From assembly GCA_963755495.1 (NCBI GenBank), contig CAVWJS010000002.1:442364-506363 (forward strand): a stretch of DNA of 64,000 nucleotides, in the 5' to 3' direction. How positions within the stretch are numbered: the stretch's first letter is position 1; each line of letters starts with the position of its first letter. This document shows positions 25,139 to 34,254 of the stretch, in pieces. A program made the position numbers and the translations under genes. The stretch is from Bog-473 sp963755495. Lineage in GTDB: Bacteria > Actinomycetota > Acidimicrobiia > Acidimicrobiales > RAAP-2. Below the pieces are notes generated by a model. It made no database searches. It worked only from the letters and a program-made list of their open reading frames with translations, and was not told where the DNA came from.

Positions 25139-27628
25139 ATGGCCATTGATCCCGAGCGTTGGACTAATAACACCAAGGCCGCGTTCAGCGCGGCCACGGC
25201 GCACGCGGCGTCGTCCAATAATCCCGAGCTGACGCCGGCCCATCTGCTCGACGCCCTTCTGGCGCAGGACGAGACTATGACCCGGCCCTTGTTGACCCAG
25301 GTTGGGGTGGACACCGATGTGCTGGGCGAGAAGGTCCGAGCCCAGCTGTCCCGGTTGCCGCGGGCCCAAGGGGGAGCCGAGCCGGGGATCTCCCGTGAGG
25401 CCCGGGCCATCCTCGAGGCGGCCGATGAGAACCGGCGCGATCTCGGTGACGACTACGTCTCGGTCGAGCACCTCCTGCTGGCTCTGGCCGACGAAATCGG
25501 GGTGACCAAGGACGCGCTGCTTACGGGACTCCGTGCGGTGCGCGGGAACCATCGCGTCACGACGGCCGATCCTGAGCAGACGTATCAAGCGCTGGCCAAG
25601 TACGGTCGCGATCTCACCGAGGCGGCGCGCCTGGGCAAGCTCGATCCCGTCATCGGTCGTGACGAGGAGATTCGGCGCGTCATTCAGGTCCTGTCACGCC
25701 GCACGAAGAACAATCCGGTGTTGATCGGGGAGCCCGGTGTGGGCAAGACGGCCATCGTCGAAGGCTTGGCCAACCGGATCATCGAGGGCGATGTGCCCGA
25801 AGGGCTCAAAGGCAAGCGCGTCATCGCACTTGATCTCGGCTCCATGGTGGCCGGAGCCAAATACCGGGGCGAATTCGAAGAGCGGCTCAAGGCCGTTCTC
25901 AAGGAGATCACCGATGCCGAGGGCGAGGTGGTCACCTTCATCGACGAGGTGCACACCATCGTCGGAGCCGGCGCGGCCGAGGGGGCCATGGACGCCGGGC
26001 AGATGATCAAGCCCATGTTGGCCCGCGGCGAGCTCCGCCTCATCGGCGCCACCACGCTCGATGAGTACCGGACCTCGATAGAAAAGGATGCAGCGTTGGA
26101 GCGTCGGTTCCAGCCGGTGTTCGTGGGTGAGCCCTCGGTCGAGGACACCATCGCCATCTTGCGGGGGTTGTCCGAGCGCTACGAGGTGCACCATGGCGTA
26201 CGCATCCAAGATGCTGCGCTGGTCTCCGCCGCGGTGCTCTCGGACCGCTACGTCACGGGCCGCTTCCTGCCGGATAAGGCCATTGACCTGATCGATGAGG
26301 CGGCCAGCAAGCTGCGCATCGAGATCGATTCCCTGCCGACCGAGCTGGACCAGGTGATCCGGCGCATCCGCCAGCTCGAGATCGAGAAGGTGGCATTGGA
26401 GAAGGAGACCGACGAGGCTTCCAGGGAGCGCCTGGCCAGGTTGGAGGCGGAGCTGGCCGACCTGGCCGAGCAGCGCGATGGGATGACGGCACACTGGCAG
26501 CAGGAGAAGGCCTTCATCGATACCATCCGCCTGCTCAAGGAGGAGCAGACGGCGCGCGGCGACGATGCGGTCCGGTTGGAACGCGAAGGCGATCTCGCCG
26601 GTGCATCTGCGATCCGTTACGGCGAGCTACCCGACATCGAGCGCCGCATCGTCGAGGCCACCAATGACCTTTCCAAGTTGCAGTCCGGCACTCGCTTCTT
26701 AAAGGAAGAGGTCGACCCCGAGGACATCGCCGAGGTGGTCAGTCGCTGGACGGGCGTGCCCGTTTCCCGCCTCATGGAAGGTGAGATTCAGAAGCTGGTA
26801 CGCCTCGAGCAGACACTGCACGAACGGGTGGTCGGACAGGACGAGGCGGTTTCTGCAGTTTCCAACGCCATCCGGCGAAGCCGGGCCGGGCTGTCCGACC
26901 CGAATCGTCCCATCGGGTCGTTCCTGTTTCTCGGACCGACCGGAGTGGGCAAGACCGAGCTGGCGCGAGCGCTGGCCGAGTTCCTCTTCGACGATGAGCG
27001 GGCCATCACTCGTATCGACATGAGTGAATACATGGAGAAACACTCGGTGAGCCGGTTGGTGGGGGCTCCTCCGGGATATGTCGGTTATGACGAGGGTGGG
27101 CAGCTGACCGAAGCGGTCCGGCGCCGGCCCTATGCCGTGGTCCTGCTCGATGAGTTGGAAAAGGCCCATCCCGACGTGTTCAATATCCTCCTGCAGGTGC
27201 TCGAGGACGGGAGGTTGACCGACGGTCAGGGCCGCACCGTCGATTTCACCAATACCGTGCTGATCATGACGTCGAACCTGGTCGGCGAGCCGGCGCAGTA
27301 TTTCAAACCCGAGTTCATCAACCGCATCGACGAGATCGTGCGCTTCCGGCCTCTGAGCCAGGCCGACCTCACGGTGATCGTTGGGATACAACTCGACGAG
27401 TTGCGAGGCCGTTTGGCCGAACGCCGCCTCTCATTGGTGGTCGAACCCGACGCCGAAGCCTGGTTGGCTCGTACCGGCTATGACCCCGACTACGGGGCCC
27501 GGCCTTTGCGCAGGGTGTTGCAACGCCAGATTGAGGATCCCTTGGCGTTGGCGCTCCTCGAGGGTCGCTATCTCGAGGGATCCGCCATCACGGTGAAGTT
27601 GGTCGACGACAAGATCGTCCTGGACTGA
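25139..27628 (+). CDS. clpB: ATP-dependent disaggregase ClpB
   Basis: 829 residues: Clp_N domain (residues 1-145), first AAA+ module with Walker A GEPGVGKTAIVEG and Walker B VVTFIDEVHTI, the coiled-coil propeller (EKVALEKETDEASRERLARLEAELADL), and second AAA+ module with GPTGVGKTELARA and VVLLDELEKAHPDV. It is the final gene of the dnaK operon, six bases after hspR. The stretch between TSNL and FKPEFINRID is only seven residues, about nine shorter than I recall for mycobacterial ClpB. No frameshift is seen. Confidence 0.95.
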   Translation: MAIDPERWTNNTKAAFSAATAHAASSNNPELTPAHLLDALLAQDETMTRPLLTQVGVDTDVLGEKVRAQLSRLPRAQGGAEPGISREARAILEAADENRRDLGDDYVSVEHLLLALADEIGVTKDALLTGLRAVRGNHRVTTADPEQTYQALAKYGRDLTEAARLGKLDPVIGRDEEIRRVIQVLSRRTKNNPVLIGEPGVGKTAIVEGLANRIIEGDVPEGLKGKRVIALDLGSMVAGAKYRGEFEERLKAVLKEITDAEGEVVTFIDEVHTIVGAGAAEGAMDAGQMIKPMLARGELRLIGATTLDEYRTSIEKDAALERRFQPVFVGEPSVEDTIAILRGLSERYEVHHGVRIQDAALVSAAVLSDRYVTGRFLPDKAIDLIDEAASKLRIEIDSLPTELDQVIRRIRQLEIEKVALEKETDEASRERLARLEAELADLAEQRDGMTAHWQQEKAFIDTIRLLKEEQTARGDDAVRLEREGDLAGASAIRYGELPDIERRIVEATNDLSKLQSGTRFLKEEVDPEDIAEVVSRWTGVPVSRLMEGEIQKLVRLEQTLHERVVGQDEAVSAVSNAIRRSRAGLSDPNRPIGSFLFLGPTGVGKTELARALAEFLFDDERAITRIDMSEYMEKHSVSRLVGAPPGYVGYDEGGQLTEAVRRRPYAVVLLDELEKAHPDVFNILLQVLEDGRLTDGQGRTVDFTNTVLIMTSNLVGEPAQYFKPEFINRIDEIVRFRPLSQADLTVIVGIQLDELRGRLAERRLSLVVEPDAEAWLARTGYDPDYGARPLRRVLQRQIEDPLALALLEGRYLEGSAITVKLVDDKIVLD

Positions 27629-27663
27629 TCCCTCGCGAGGATTCTCCGCACTGACCTTTCCGC

Positions 27664-28944
27664 TCAACCGTGGCGGGCTTGCCGCGTTGCGGCAACGTCG
27701 TGGCGCGCCGCAGGAAAATCGTCTGCCGCTTGGGCCGTGGGCGGTCCATCCCCGGCGATGGTCACGTACTTCGCACCCGACGTGGTGGCCGAGCTGCCGT
27801 CAAACGGCGCATCGCCGAACGTGAAGATGCCACCGTCGGAGGCCATCAGCCAATAGCCCTGGCCATCTGGCGTGGCCGCCATGCCGACGATCGGCTTGTT
27901 CAGATGAATATTTCCGGTGGAACCGAAGTAGCCGGCATCGCCGAAGGTGAAGATGCCACCGTCGGAGGCCACCAGCCAATAACCCTGCCCGTCTGGGGTG
28001 GCCGCCATGCCGACGATCGGCTGATTGAGATGAATGTCCCCGGTCGAACCGAAGAAGCCGGCGTCGCCGAAGGTGAAGATGCCACCGTCGGAGGCCACCA
28101 GCCAATAACCCTGCCCGTCTGGGGTGGTCGCCATGCCGACGATCGGCTTGTTCAGATGAATGTCCCCGGTCGAACCGAAGAAACCGGCATCGCCGAAGGT
28201 GAAGATGCCACCGTCGGAGGCCACGAGCCAGTAACCCAGCGCGTCGATGGTGGCCGCCATGCCGACGATCGGCTTGTTCAGGTGAATGTTCCCGGTCGAA
28301 CCAAAGTAGCCGGCGTCGCCGAAGGCGAAGATGCCACCGTCGGACGCGGCGAGCCAATAGCCCTGATCAACACCAGTGGCGGCGGAGGCGACAATGGGTT
28401 GGGTGAGATGGATCGCTGAAGTATCGCCGAAGGTTGCGGCGTCGCCATGTGCCGAGATGGCGCCCTGAGCAGTGGTCTCGTAGTAGCCCTCGGTGCCCGT
28501 GCCGCTCAGCGTCAGTTCTGGAGGAGTAGTCGTGCCGGTGATGGGAACAAGCGTGGCCTGCCGAAGGCCGAGCGCACCGGGGTAGAAGGAGACATCGACG
28601 TTACAGGACTGGCCCGGCGCCAACGGGGTGCAGGTGTCCGCTTCGATGAAGTCGTAGGGGTCAGCACCGGCGGCGACGAAACCGGTCACTGTGGTGGTCC
28701 CGCTGTTCGTGATGGTCACGGTTGTGGGGCCGGAATAGTCCCCCAGGGTCGTGGGCTCGAAGGTGATACTGCTGACGGCATGAGATCCCGAGCTGGCGCT
28801 CGGGGGCGTGCTGGAAGCTGTGCTCGCTCCGGCTCCGGCTCCGGCTCCGGCTGCGGCGGCGGTACCGATGATCGGCAGCGCCGCCAGCATGAGCAGGCTG
28901 GCCACGGCTGCGAAGACAAGAGGGCGCCTCAGGGGATTGGTCAC
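27664..28944 (-). CDS. Secreted protein with ASH-like domain and 42-residue beta repeats
   Basis: 426 residues. A signal peptide (FAAVASLLMLAALPIIGTAAAA) is followed by an Ala/Gly/Ser linker. Next comes a domain of about 95 residues resembling choice-of-anchor-D/ASH immunoglobulin-like modules (ITFEPTTLGDYSGPTTVTIT, CTPLAPGQSCNVDVSFYP). Five 42-residue units with the core GYWLVASDGGIFTFGDA...GSTG-IHL--PIVGMA then follow, plus a partial sixth. The repeat pattern is common in proteins of Acidimicrobiia and probably forms a beta-propeller-like or solenoid surface. Extracellular, function unknown. Transcribed away from purA. Confidence 0.75.
   Translation of the reverse strand: MTNPLRRPLVFAAVASLLMLAALPIIGTAAAAGAGAGAGASTASSTPPSASSGSHAVSSITFEPTTLGDYSGPTTVTITNSGTTTVTGFVAAGADPYDFIEADTCTPLAPGQSCNVDVSFYPGALGLRQATLVPITGTTTPPELTLSGTGTEGYYETTAQGAISAHGDAATFGDTSAIHLTQPIVASAATGVDQGYWLAASDGGIFAFGDAGYFGSTGNIHLNKPIVGMAATIDALGYWLVASDGGIFTFGDAGFFGSTGDIHLNKPIVGMATTPDGQGYWLVASDGGIFTFGDAGFFGSTGDIHLNQPIVGMAATPDGQGYWLVASDGGIFTFGDAGYFGSTGNIHLNKPIVGMAATPDGQGYWLMASDGGIFTFGDAPFDGSSATTSGAKYVTIAGDGPPTAQAADDFPAARHDVAATRQARHG
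27784..28450 (-). repeat. 126-bp tandem repeats within the secreted repeat protein
   Basis: The string GATGCCACCGTCGGA recurs at 27826, 27952, 28078, 28204 and 28330, an exact 126-bp period (42 codons). The central units differ at only a few positions, implying recent duplication or gene conversion. The outermost unit (protein positions next to the ASH-like domain) is the most diverged, with GYYETTAQGAISAHGDA. Confidence 0.9.
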
Positions 28945-29042
28945 CTGCCCACGCTAGACGGCTCGCGGAACCTCACGCTTGTGTAGGAGAAGCGTCGGAA
29001 CCGGGGAGGACGCGCCCTTTCGGCCCCCCGGGCTAAGGGCGC

Positions 29043-29048
29043 TACAAT
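29043..29048 (+). promoter_or_regulatory. Probable -10 element of the purine cluster
   Basis: TACAAT lies 35 bases before the purA GTG in the gap between divergent genes, a good match to the sigma-70 -10 hexamer. No convincing -35 is seen at 17 bases. No purine riboswitch fold is apparent between 28945 and 29083. Confidence 0.4.
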
Positions 29049-29083
29049 TGTGCGTAATCCGACGGAGTGAACGGAGATGACGC

Positions 29084-30367
29084 GTGCCCGCAACCGTGGT
29101 GGTGGGGACCCAGTGGGGCGATGAGGGGAAGGGCAAGCTCACCGACCTCCTGGCCCGCGAAATGAACATGGTGGTGCGTTACCAGGGTGGTCACAACGCT
29201 GGCCATCGGATAGTCGTCAACGGCGAGGCGTTCGCACTTCAGCTGGTGCCGAGCGGCATTTTGTACGAGCACATCACGCCGATGATCGGCAACGGCGTGG
29301 TCGTGGACCCTGCCGTCCTGCTGGCCGAGCTCGACAGCCTCACTTCCAAGGGCGTCGACACCAGTCGCATGGTGGTGAGTGGCAACGCGCACCTGATAAT
29401 GCCCTACCACCAGGAGCTGGACCGGGTGACGGAGCGATTCTTGGGGAAGAACGCCCTCGGGACCACCAAGCGGGGTATCGGGCCGGCCTATGCCGACAAG
29501 GCCACCCGGGTCGGCCTGCGCGTGCAGGACCTCTTCGATCCCAAGATCTTTCGCCAGAAGCTCGATGTCGTGCTCAAAGAGAAGAACGCAATTTTGGCCA
29601 AGGTCTACAACCGCCTTCCGCTTTCGGCCGAAGACATCGCCAACCGGTATCTCGACGAGTACGCGCCGAGGATCGAGCCCATGGTGGGGGACACGGTCGG
29701 CTTGATTCACGATGCACTCGATGCGGGTCAGTCGGTCCTCCTCGAGGGGGCCCAGGCCACCTTCCTCGATCTCGACCATGGCACCTATCCGTTCGTGACG
29801 TCGTCCAACCCGGTGGCCGGTGGCGCCTGCACCGGTTCGGGCCTCGGGCCGCGTGACATCGACCGGGTCATCGGCATCGCCAAGGCCTACGTCACGCGGG
29901 TCGGTGCGGGACCGTTCCCGACCGAGCAGGACAATGACACCGGGAACCTGTTGGTCGAGCGCGGTCACGAGTTCGGGACCAACACGGGCCGCCGCCGCCG
30001 CTGCGGATGGTTCGATGCCGTCATGTTGCGTCAGGCGGTGCGTCTCAACTCACTGACCGAGGTGGCGCTCACCAAGTTGGACGTGCTCGATACGTTCGAG
30101 ACCGTCAAGGTCTGTGTCGCCTACGAGTCCGATGGCGTGCGTTACACCCACCTGCCGTATCACCAGTCGACGTTCCACAACGTGACGCCGATCTATGAGG
30201 AGCTTCCGGGTTGGCGCACCGATCTGACTTTGGCCACCGCGCTGGCGGACGTACCCGAGGCTGCCCGCAACTACGTGTCGTTTCTCTCCGAGCAGATCGG
30301 CGTCCCGGTGCGCCTCGTCGGGGTCGGGCCGGGCCGCGAGCAGTTCGTGTCGTTCGCGACGGCGTGA
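29084..30367 (+). CDS. purA: Adenylosuccinate synthetase
   Basis: 427 residues starting at GTG 29084 with PATVVVGTQWGDEGKGKLTD, the GTP-binding/catalytic N-terminus (Asp and His catalytic residues in GDEGKGK and YQGGHNAGH). LLEGAQATFLDLDHGTYPFVTSSNP and TGRRRRCGWFDAV are further signature segments. It converts IMP, aspartate and GTP to adenylosuccinate. First gene of the rightward purine cluster; its stop lies 14 bases before a tandem repeat leading into purD. Confidence 0.97.
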   Translation: MPATVVVGTQWGDEGKGKLTDLLAREMNMVVRYQGGHNAGHRIVVNGEAFALQLVPSGILYEHITPMIGNGVVVDPAVLLAELDSLTSKGVDTSRMVVSGNAHLIMPYHQELDRVTERFLGKNALGTTKRGIGPAYADKATRVGLRVQDLFDPKIFRQKLDVVLKEKNAILAKVYNRLPLSAEDIANRYLDEYAPRIEPMVGDTVGLIHDALDAGQSVLLEGAQATFLDLDHGTYPFVTSSNPVAGGACTGSGLGPRDIDRVIGIAKAYVTRVGAGPFPTEQDNDTGNLLVERGHEFGTNTGRRRRCGWFDAVMLRQAVRLNSLTEVALTKLDVLDTFETVKVCVAYESDGVRYTHLPYHQSTFHNVTPIYEELPGWRTDLTLATALADVPEAARNYVSFLSEQIGVPVRLVGVGPGREQFVSFATA

Positions 30368-30381
30368 ACGCCTGTCGTCCG

Positions 30382-30481
30382 ATGAAGGTCTGCGTCCGAT
30401 GAAGGTCTGCGTCCGATGAAGGTCTGTGTCCGATGAGAGTCTGTGTCCGATGAGAGTCTGTGTCCGATGAGAGTCTGCGTC
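30382..30481 (+). repeat. 17-bp tandem repeats: chain of five overlapping mini-ORFs ending at the purD start
   Basis: ATGs occur at 30382, 30399, 30416, 30433, 30450 and 30467, exactly 17 bases apart, each followed by A(AG/GA)GTCTG(C/T)GTC. The first five units continue CCG-ATGA, so each encodes M-(K/R)-V-C-V-R and stops at a TGA that overlaps the next ATG. The sixth ATG starts purD (MRVCVVGSGGREHA). The units are copies of the purD start codon region. Units 1-3 carry GAAGG 10 bases before the next ATG. Ribosomes could terminate and re-initiate along the chain into purD, and copy number could change by slippage. Confidence 0.9.
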
Positions 30482-31789
30482 GTCGGCAGCGGCGGACGCG
30501 AGCATGCGCTCGCCTATGTACTGTCGCGTACGGCCGACGTGATCGTTACCCCCGGTAATCCCGGGATGGCCGACCCGATTCGTGTCACGGCGCAACCCGT
30601 CGAGGAGATCGAGGCCGACCTCGTGGTCATCGGACCCGAGGCGCCCTTGGTCGATGGGCTGGCGGATCGTTTGCGTGCCGATGGGCGCGCCGTGATGGGT
30701 CCGGGTGCCGATGGCGCGCTCTTGGAGGGATCCAAGGGATTCATGAAGCAGATGCTGGCTCAGGCGTGCGTTCCTACGGCCCGCTTCGCCGCTTTCGGGG
30801 CGGCCCAGCGCAACGAGGCCTTGGCCTACCTGCACCAACTGCCCGGACCCTGGGTTGTCAAGACCGATGGGTTGGCAGCCGGCAAGGGAGTGCTGGTGGC
30901 CAGCACCATTGAGGAAGCACGGGCTGACGTGGAGGCCAAGCTCTCGGGCGAAGCCTTCGGCGAAGCGGGGCATCGCATCGTCATTGAAGAGGGTCTCGAG
31001 GGTGAGGAGTGCTCGCTCCTGGTGCTCTTCGATGGGACGACGGCGATGCCGCTATTGCCGGCGCAGGACTTCAAACGCATCGGCGACGAAGATCGCGGCC
31101 CGAACACGGGAGGTATGGGCTCGTACGCGCCGATGCCGCATGTCTCCTCTGCACAGATCGACACGATCATGGCGACGGCGGTGGAGCCGCTGCTCGCCAC
31201 CTTGCGCAACCGAGGTATCGACTACCGCGGCGTGCTCTATGCCGGGCTGATGCTCGGTGACGACGGGCCCAAGGTGATTGAGTACAACGTCCGCTTCGGC
31301 GATCCCGAAGCGCAGGTACTACTCCCGCTTCTTTCCTGCGACGCAGCCGAATTGTTCATGGCTGTCGCCACCGGCACGCTGGCGAGTTTCCCTCGACCCA
31401 CCTTTTCGTCTGATGCCGCGGTGTGTGTGGTCCTGGCCTCGCCCGGCTACCCCGAGTCGCCCCGGACCGGTGATGCCATCGCAGGGTTGGATGCATCGGG
31501 ACAATTGATCGCTCCCGTCGATGGAGTGACGGTATTTCATGCGGGCACGAGGCGCCCCGATCCCCATGGGCCCTTTCTCACCTCGGGAGGACGCGTCCTC
31601 GGGGTGACGGCGCTGGCGCCGACGCTCTCTGCGGCGCGCACCAAGGCCTACGCCGCGCTCGAGCCCATTCGATGGGACGGCATGCTGGTCCGCAGCGACA
31701 TCGCCGCCCGGGCAGCCGCTGCCGCATCGGCACCCGCTGCGTCGGCTCCCGACGAAACCAACGATGATGTGGAGGAGTTCGTTCGATGA
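30467..31789 (+). CDS. purD: Phosphoribosylamine-glycine ligase (GAR synthetase)
   Basis: 440 residues. It begins MRVCVVGSGGREHALAY at ATG 30467, the sixth ATG of the tandem array; an in-frame ATG eight codons upstream would only read through repeat sequence. ATP-grasp motifs include PWVVKTDGLAAGKGVLVAST, EEGLEGEECSLLVLFDG, and NTGGMGSYAPMP. VIEYNVRFGDPEAQVLLPLL follows near the metal-binding end. It makes GAR from phosphoribosylamine and glycine. The C-terminal Ala-rich tail leads to a 4-base overlap with purB. Confidence 0.95.
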   Translation: MRVCVVGSGGREHALAYVLSRTADVIVTPGNPGMADPIRVTAQPVEEIEADLVVIGPEAPLVDGLADRLRADGRAVMGPGADGALLEGSKGFMKQMLAQACVPTARFAAFGAAQRNEALAYLHQLPGPWVVKTDGLAAGKGVLVASTIEEARADVEAKLSGEAFGEAGHRIVIEEGLEGEECSLLVLFDGTTAMPLLPAQDFKRIGDEDRGPNTGGMGSYAPMPHVSSAQIDTIMATAVEPLLATLRNRGIDYRGVLYAGLMLGDDGPKVIEYNVRFGDPEAQVLLPLLSCDAAELFMAVATGTLASFPRPTFSSDAAVCVVLASPGYPESPRTGDAIAGLDASGQLIAPVDGVTVFHAGTRRPDPHGPFLTSGGRVLGVTALAPTLSAARTKAYAALEPIRWDGMLVRSDIAARAAAAASAPAASAPDETNDDVEEFVR

Positions 31790-33093
31790 TTCCCCGTTAT
31801 TCGCCTCCCGACATGGCGGCTCTGTTCACCGATGCCGCCCGGTTCGGCCTGTGGCTCGAGGTCGAGCTATTGGCCACTGAGGCGCAAGCTTCCGTCGGGG
31901 TCGTACCGGCCGAAGATGCGGCGACCTGTCGGGCCAAGGCACCCACGGTGGACGACGTCTTCGTCGCCGACGTGCTCGAACGGGAGAGGGTCACTGACCA
32001 CGACGTGGCAGCCTTCGTCGACATCGTCCAGGACCGTATCGGTGCGCCAGCCGGCTCCTTCATCCACTACGGGCTGACCTCGTCGGACGTGGTGGACACC
32101 GCATTGAGCGCCACTCTTACCCGTGCCGCGGATCTCCTCTTGGCCGAACTCGATCTCTTTGTCGAAGCCTTACGTTCCCGCGCCCTCGAACTGATGGACG
32201 TCCCCGTGACCGGCCGCACCCACGGCATGCATGCCGAACCCACCACCTTCGGGGCGAAATTCGCGTTGTGGGCGCTGCAGGCCGATCGTGATCGTCGCCG
32301 CATGCGTCAGGCCCGCGAGGGAATTGCCGTCGGCAAGTTATCCGGTGCGGTGGGCACCTATTCAAATATCGATCCTGCGGTCGAGGATCACGTGTGCACC
32401 GCGCTCGGACTGCTTCCGGTCCCGGCGACCCAGGTGATCGCCCGCGATCGTCATGCCGAGTTCCTGTGGGCTTGCGCCTCCATCGGGGCCACGGTGGAGC
32501 TGATGTGCACGGAGATCCGGCACTTGGCGCGTAGCGAACTGGGGGAGGCTGAAGAGCCGTTCGGGGCCGGCCAAAAAGGCAGTTCAGCCATGCCGCACAA
32601 GCGCAATCCCATTCTTTCGGAGCGCCTGTGCGGCCTGGCCCGCCTGCTGCGGGGCTATCTCGGAGCCGGCCTTGAAGACGTCGCACTTTGGCACGAACGC
32701 GACATTTCGCACAGCTCGGTGGAACGGGTGGCGTTACCCGACGCGTCGCTTCTGGCGTGCTACGTCCTGCGCAAGGCCACTGGCCTCGCATCTGGTCTCG
32801 TCGTGCATGCCGACCGTGCCCTCGACAACCTCACCAACGGCAGCTTCGGCCTCGTCTTCAGCCAGTCCGTCCTTCTTGCGTTGGTGTCGTCCGGGCTGAC
32901 CCGCGACGGGGCTTACCGCATCGTCCAGCGCGACGCCCGCGCCGCCTGGTCCGAGCGCCGCCATTTTCGCCAGGTCTTGACGGCTGACCCGGATGTCAGC
33001 CTCAGCGAGGCGCAACTCGACGAAGCCTTCGACCTCACACGGACCTTGCGCCACGTGGACCGTTTCGCGGACGCGCTCACCGCGCTGGCGTGA
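31786..33093 (+). CDS. purB: Adenylosuccinate lyase
   Basis: 435 residues of the fumarase/aspartase superfamily with the signature loop GQKGSSAMPHKRNPILSERL carrying the catalytic Ser. GRTHGMHAEPTTFGAKFALW holds the active-site His, and YGLTSSDVVDTA is near the N-terminus. It acts twice in purine synthesis (SAICAR to AICAR, and adenylosuccinate to AMP). The ATG overlaps the purD stop, so it is translationally coupled. Confidence 0.96.
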   Translation: MIPRYSPPDMAALFTDAARFGLWLEVELLATEAQASVGVVPAEDAATCRAKAPTVDDVFVADVLERERVTDHDVAAFVDIVQDRIGAPAGSFIHYGLTSSDVVDTALSATLTRAADLLLAELDLFVEALRSRALELMDVPVTGRTHGMHAEPTTFGAKFALWALQADRDRRRMRQAREGIAVGKLSGAVGTYSNIDPAVEDHVCTALGLLPVPATQVIARDRHAEFLWACASIGATVELMCTEIRHLARSELGEAEEPFGAGQKGSSAMPHKRNPILSERLCGLARLLRGYLGAGLEDVALWHERDISHSSVERVALPDASLLACYVLRKATGLASGLVVHADRALDNLTNGSFGLVFSQSVLLALVSSGLTRDGAYRIVQRDARAAWSERRHFRQVLTADPDVSLSEAQLDEAFDLTRTLRHVDRFADALTALA

Positions 33094-33106
33094 TGGAGAC
33101 GGCGTG

Positions 33107-34000
33107 ATGATCGACCTGCCGCAGATCCACTCGGGAAAGGTGCGCGAGCTCTACGACGCCGGGGAGGACCGATTGCTCATGGTGGCGTCGGACCGGGTGA
33201 GTGCCTTCGATGTGATCATGGCGGAGCCGATCCGTCATAAGGGCCGCGTACTGACGGCTATGACGGTGTTCTGGTGTGACGAAATGTCCGATGTGGTCCC
33301 CGGGACTTTGCTCGCCGCCGACCCCGTGCAGATTGAGGCGGCGCTACCAGAGATCAGCCTTCCTTTGGATTGGGCCGGCCGCGCCGTGCTGGTGCGGCGA
33401 GCCAAGATGCTCCAGATCGAGTGCATTGTGCGGGGGTACCTGGCTGGCCAAGCGCACGAGGAGTACGTGAAGTCCGGCACCGTACATGGAACCGCGATGC
33501 CGCCCGGCCTCAAGCTGGCTGACCGCTTGGCGGAGCCCATCTTCACTCCGTCGACCAAGGCAGCTGAAGGGCACGACATCAACATCGATTTCGCCCAGGC
33601 GGTCAACCTGGTGGGTATGGAAGCGGCGCAGGCGGCCCGGGACATCTGCCTCGAGCTCTACGACCGCGCCGCGGCGCGGGCCGCCGACGTCGGGTTCATT
33701 CTGGCTGACACCAAATTCGAGCTGGGCTATGTCGACGGCGTCCTTTCGCTTTGCGACGAGGTGTGCACGCCGGACTCCTCTCGGCTGTGGCCAGCCGATC
33801 AGGTGATTCCGGGGCATACCCCTCCGGCCTTTGACAAACAGCCCTTGCGTGATTGGTTGGCCGCCCAACCCTGGGATCGCACGCCGCCGCCGCCCCCTCT
33901 CCCCCCAAGTGTGACGACGGCGCTGTCCGAGCGTTATGTGGCGGCGTACGAGCGAGTCACCGGACAAGCCCTGGACGACTGGTACGGTGCGACACCATGA
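33107..34000 (+). CDS. purC: SAICAR synthetase
   Basis: 297 residues of the longer (yeast/mycobacterial-like) SAICAR synthetase form. It starts IHSGKVRELYDAGEDRLLMVASDRVSAFDV, with the ATP-binding lysine region; ECIVRGYLAGQAHEEYV and STKAAEGHDINIDF are further signatures, and ILADTKFELGYVDG holds acidic metal ligands. ATG 33107 is chosen, with GTG 33104 adjacent. The frame upstream is purB overlap without homology. It joins CAIR and aspartate. Its stop overlaps the purS start. Confidence 0.95.
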   Translation: MIDLPQIHSGKVRELYDAGEDRLLMVASDRVSAFDVIMAEPIRHKGRVLTAMTVFWCDEMSDVVPGTLLAADPVQIEAALPEISLPLDWAGRAVLVRRAKMLQIECIVRGYLAGQAHEEYVKSGTVHGTAMPPGLKLADRLAEPIFTPSTKAAEGHDINIDFAQAVNLVGMEAAQAARDICLELYDRAAARAADVGFILADTKFELGYVDGVLSLCDEVCTPDSSRLWPADQVIPGHTPPAFDKQPLRDWLAAQPWDRTPPPPPLPPSVTTALSERYVAAYERVTGQALDDWYGATP

Positions 34001-34254
34001 GGTTCCAGGCGCGGGTGGAGGTGCAATTGCGACCCGGCATCGCCGATCCTGAAGGTGCCACCATCGAGCGGGCTTTGCCCGCCTTGGGCTTTGACGGGGT
34101 CGACCATGTGCGAGCCGGCCGTTCGTTCAGCTTCGAAGTGGATGCGCTCGATGAGAACGCAGCGCGCACCAAGGCCACCGAGCTGGCCGACCGCCTGTTG
34201 GCGAATCCGGTGATCGAAGAGAGCCGGCTCGAGCTCGAGTACCTCGGGAGCTGA
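33997..34254 (+). CDS. purS: Phosphoribosylformylglycinamidine synthase subunit PurS
   Basis: 85 residues, the usual PurS length. RFQARVEVQLRPGIADPEGA starts a ferredoxin-like fold, with GFDGVDHVRAGRSFSFEVDA in the middle and NPVIEESRLELEYL at the end. PurS bridges PurQ and PurL in the three-subunit FGAM synthase. ATG 33997 overlaps the purC TGA, and the purQ ATG follows the purS TGA with no gap. Confidence 0.93.
   Translation: MRFQARVEVQLRPGIADPEGATIERALPALGFDGVDHVRAGRSFSFEVDALDENAARTKATELADRLLANPVIEESRLELEYLGS

Noticed and set aside
27784..28450. Regular repeats considered as a CRISPR array
   Set aside because: The 126-bp units are entirely coding, in frame and without unique spacers.
30382..30481. 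17-bp repeats considered as a CRISPR or iteron array
   Set aside because: No spacers; every unit reproduces the purD start codon context and lies exactly between purA and purD.
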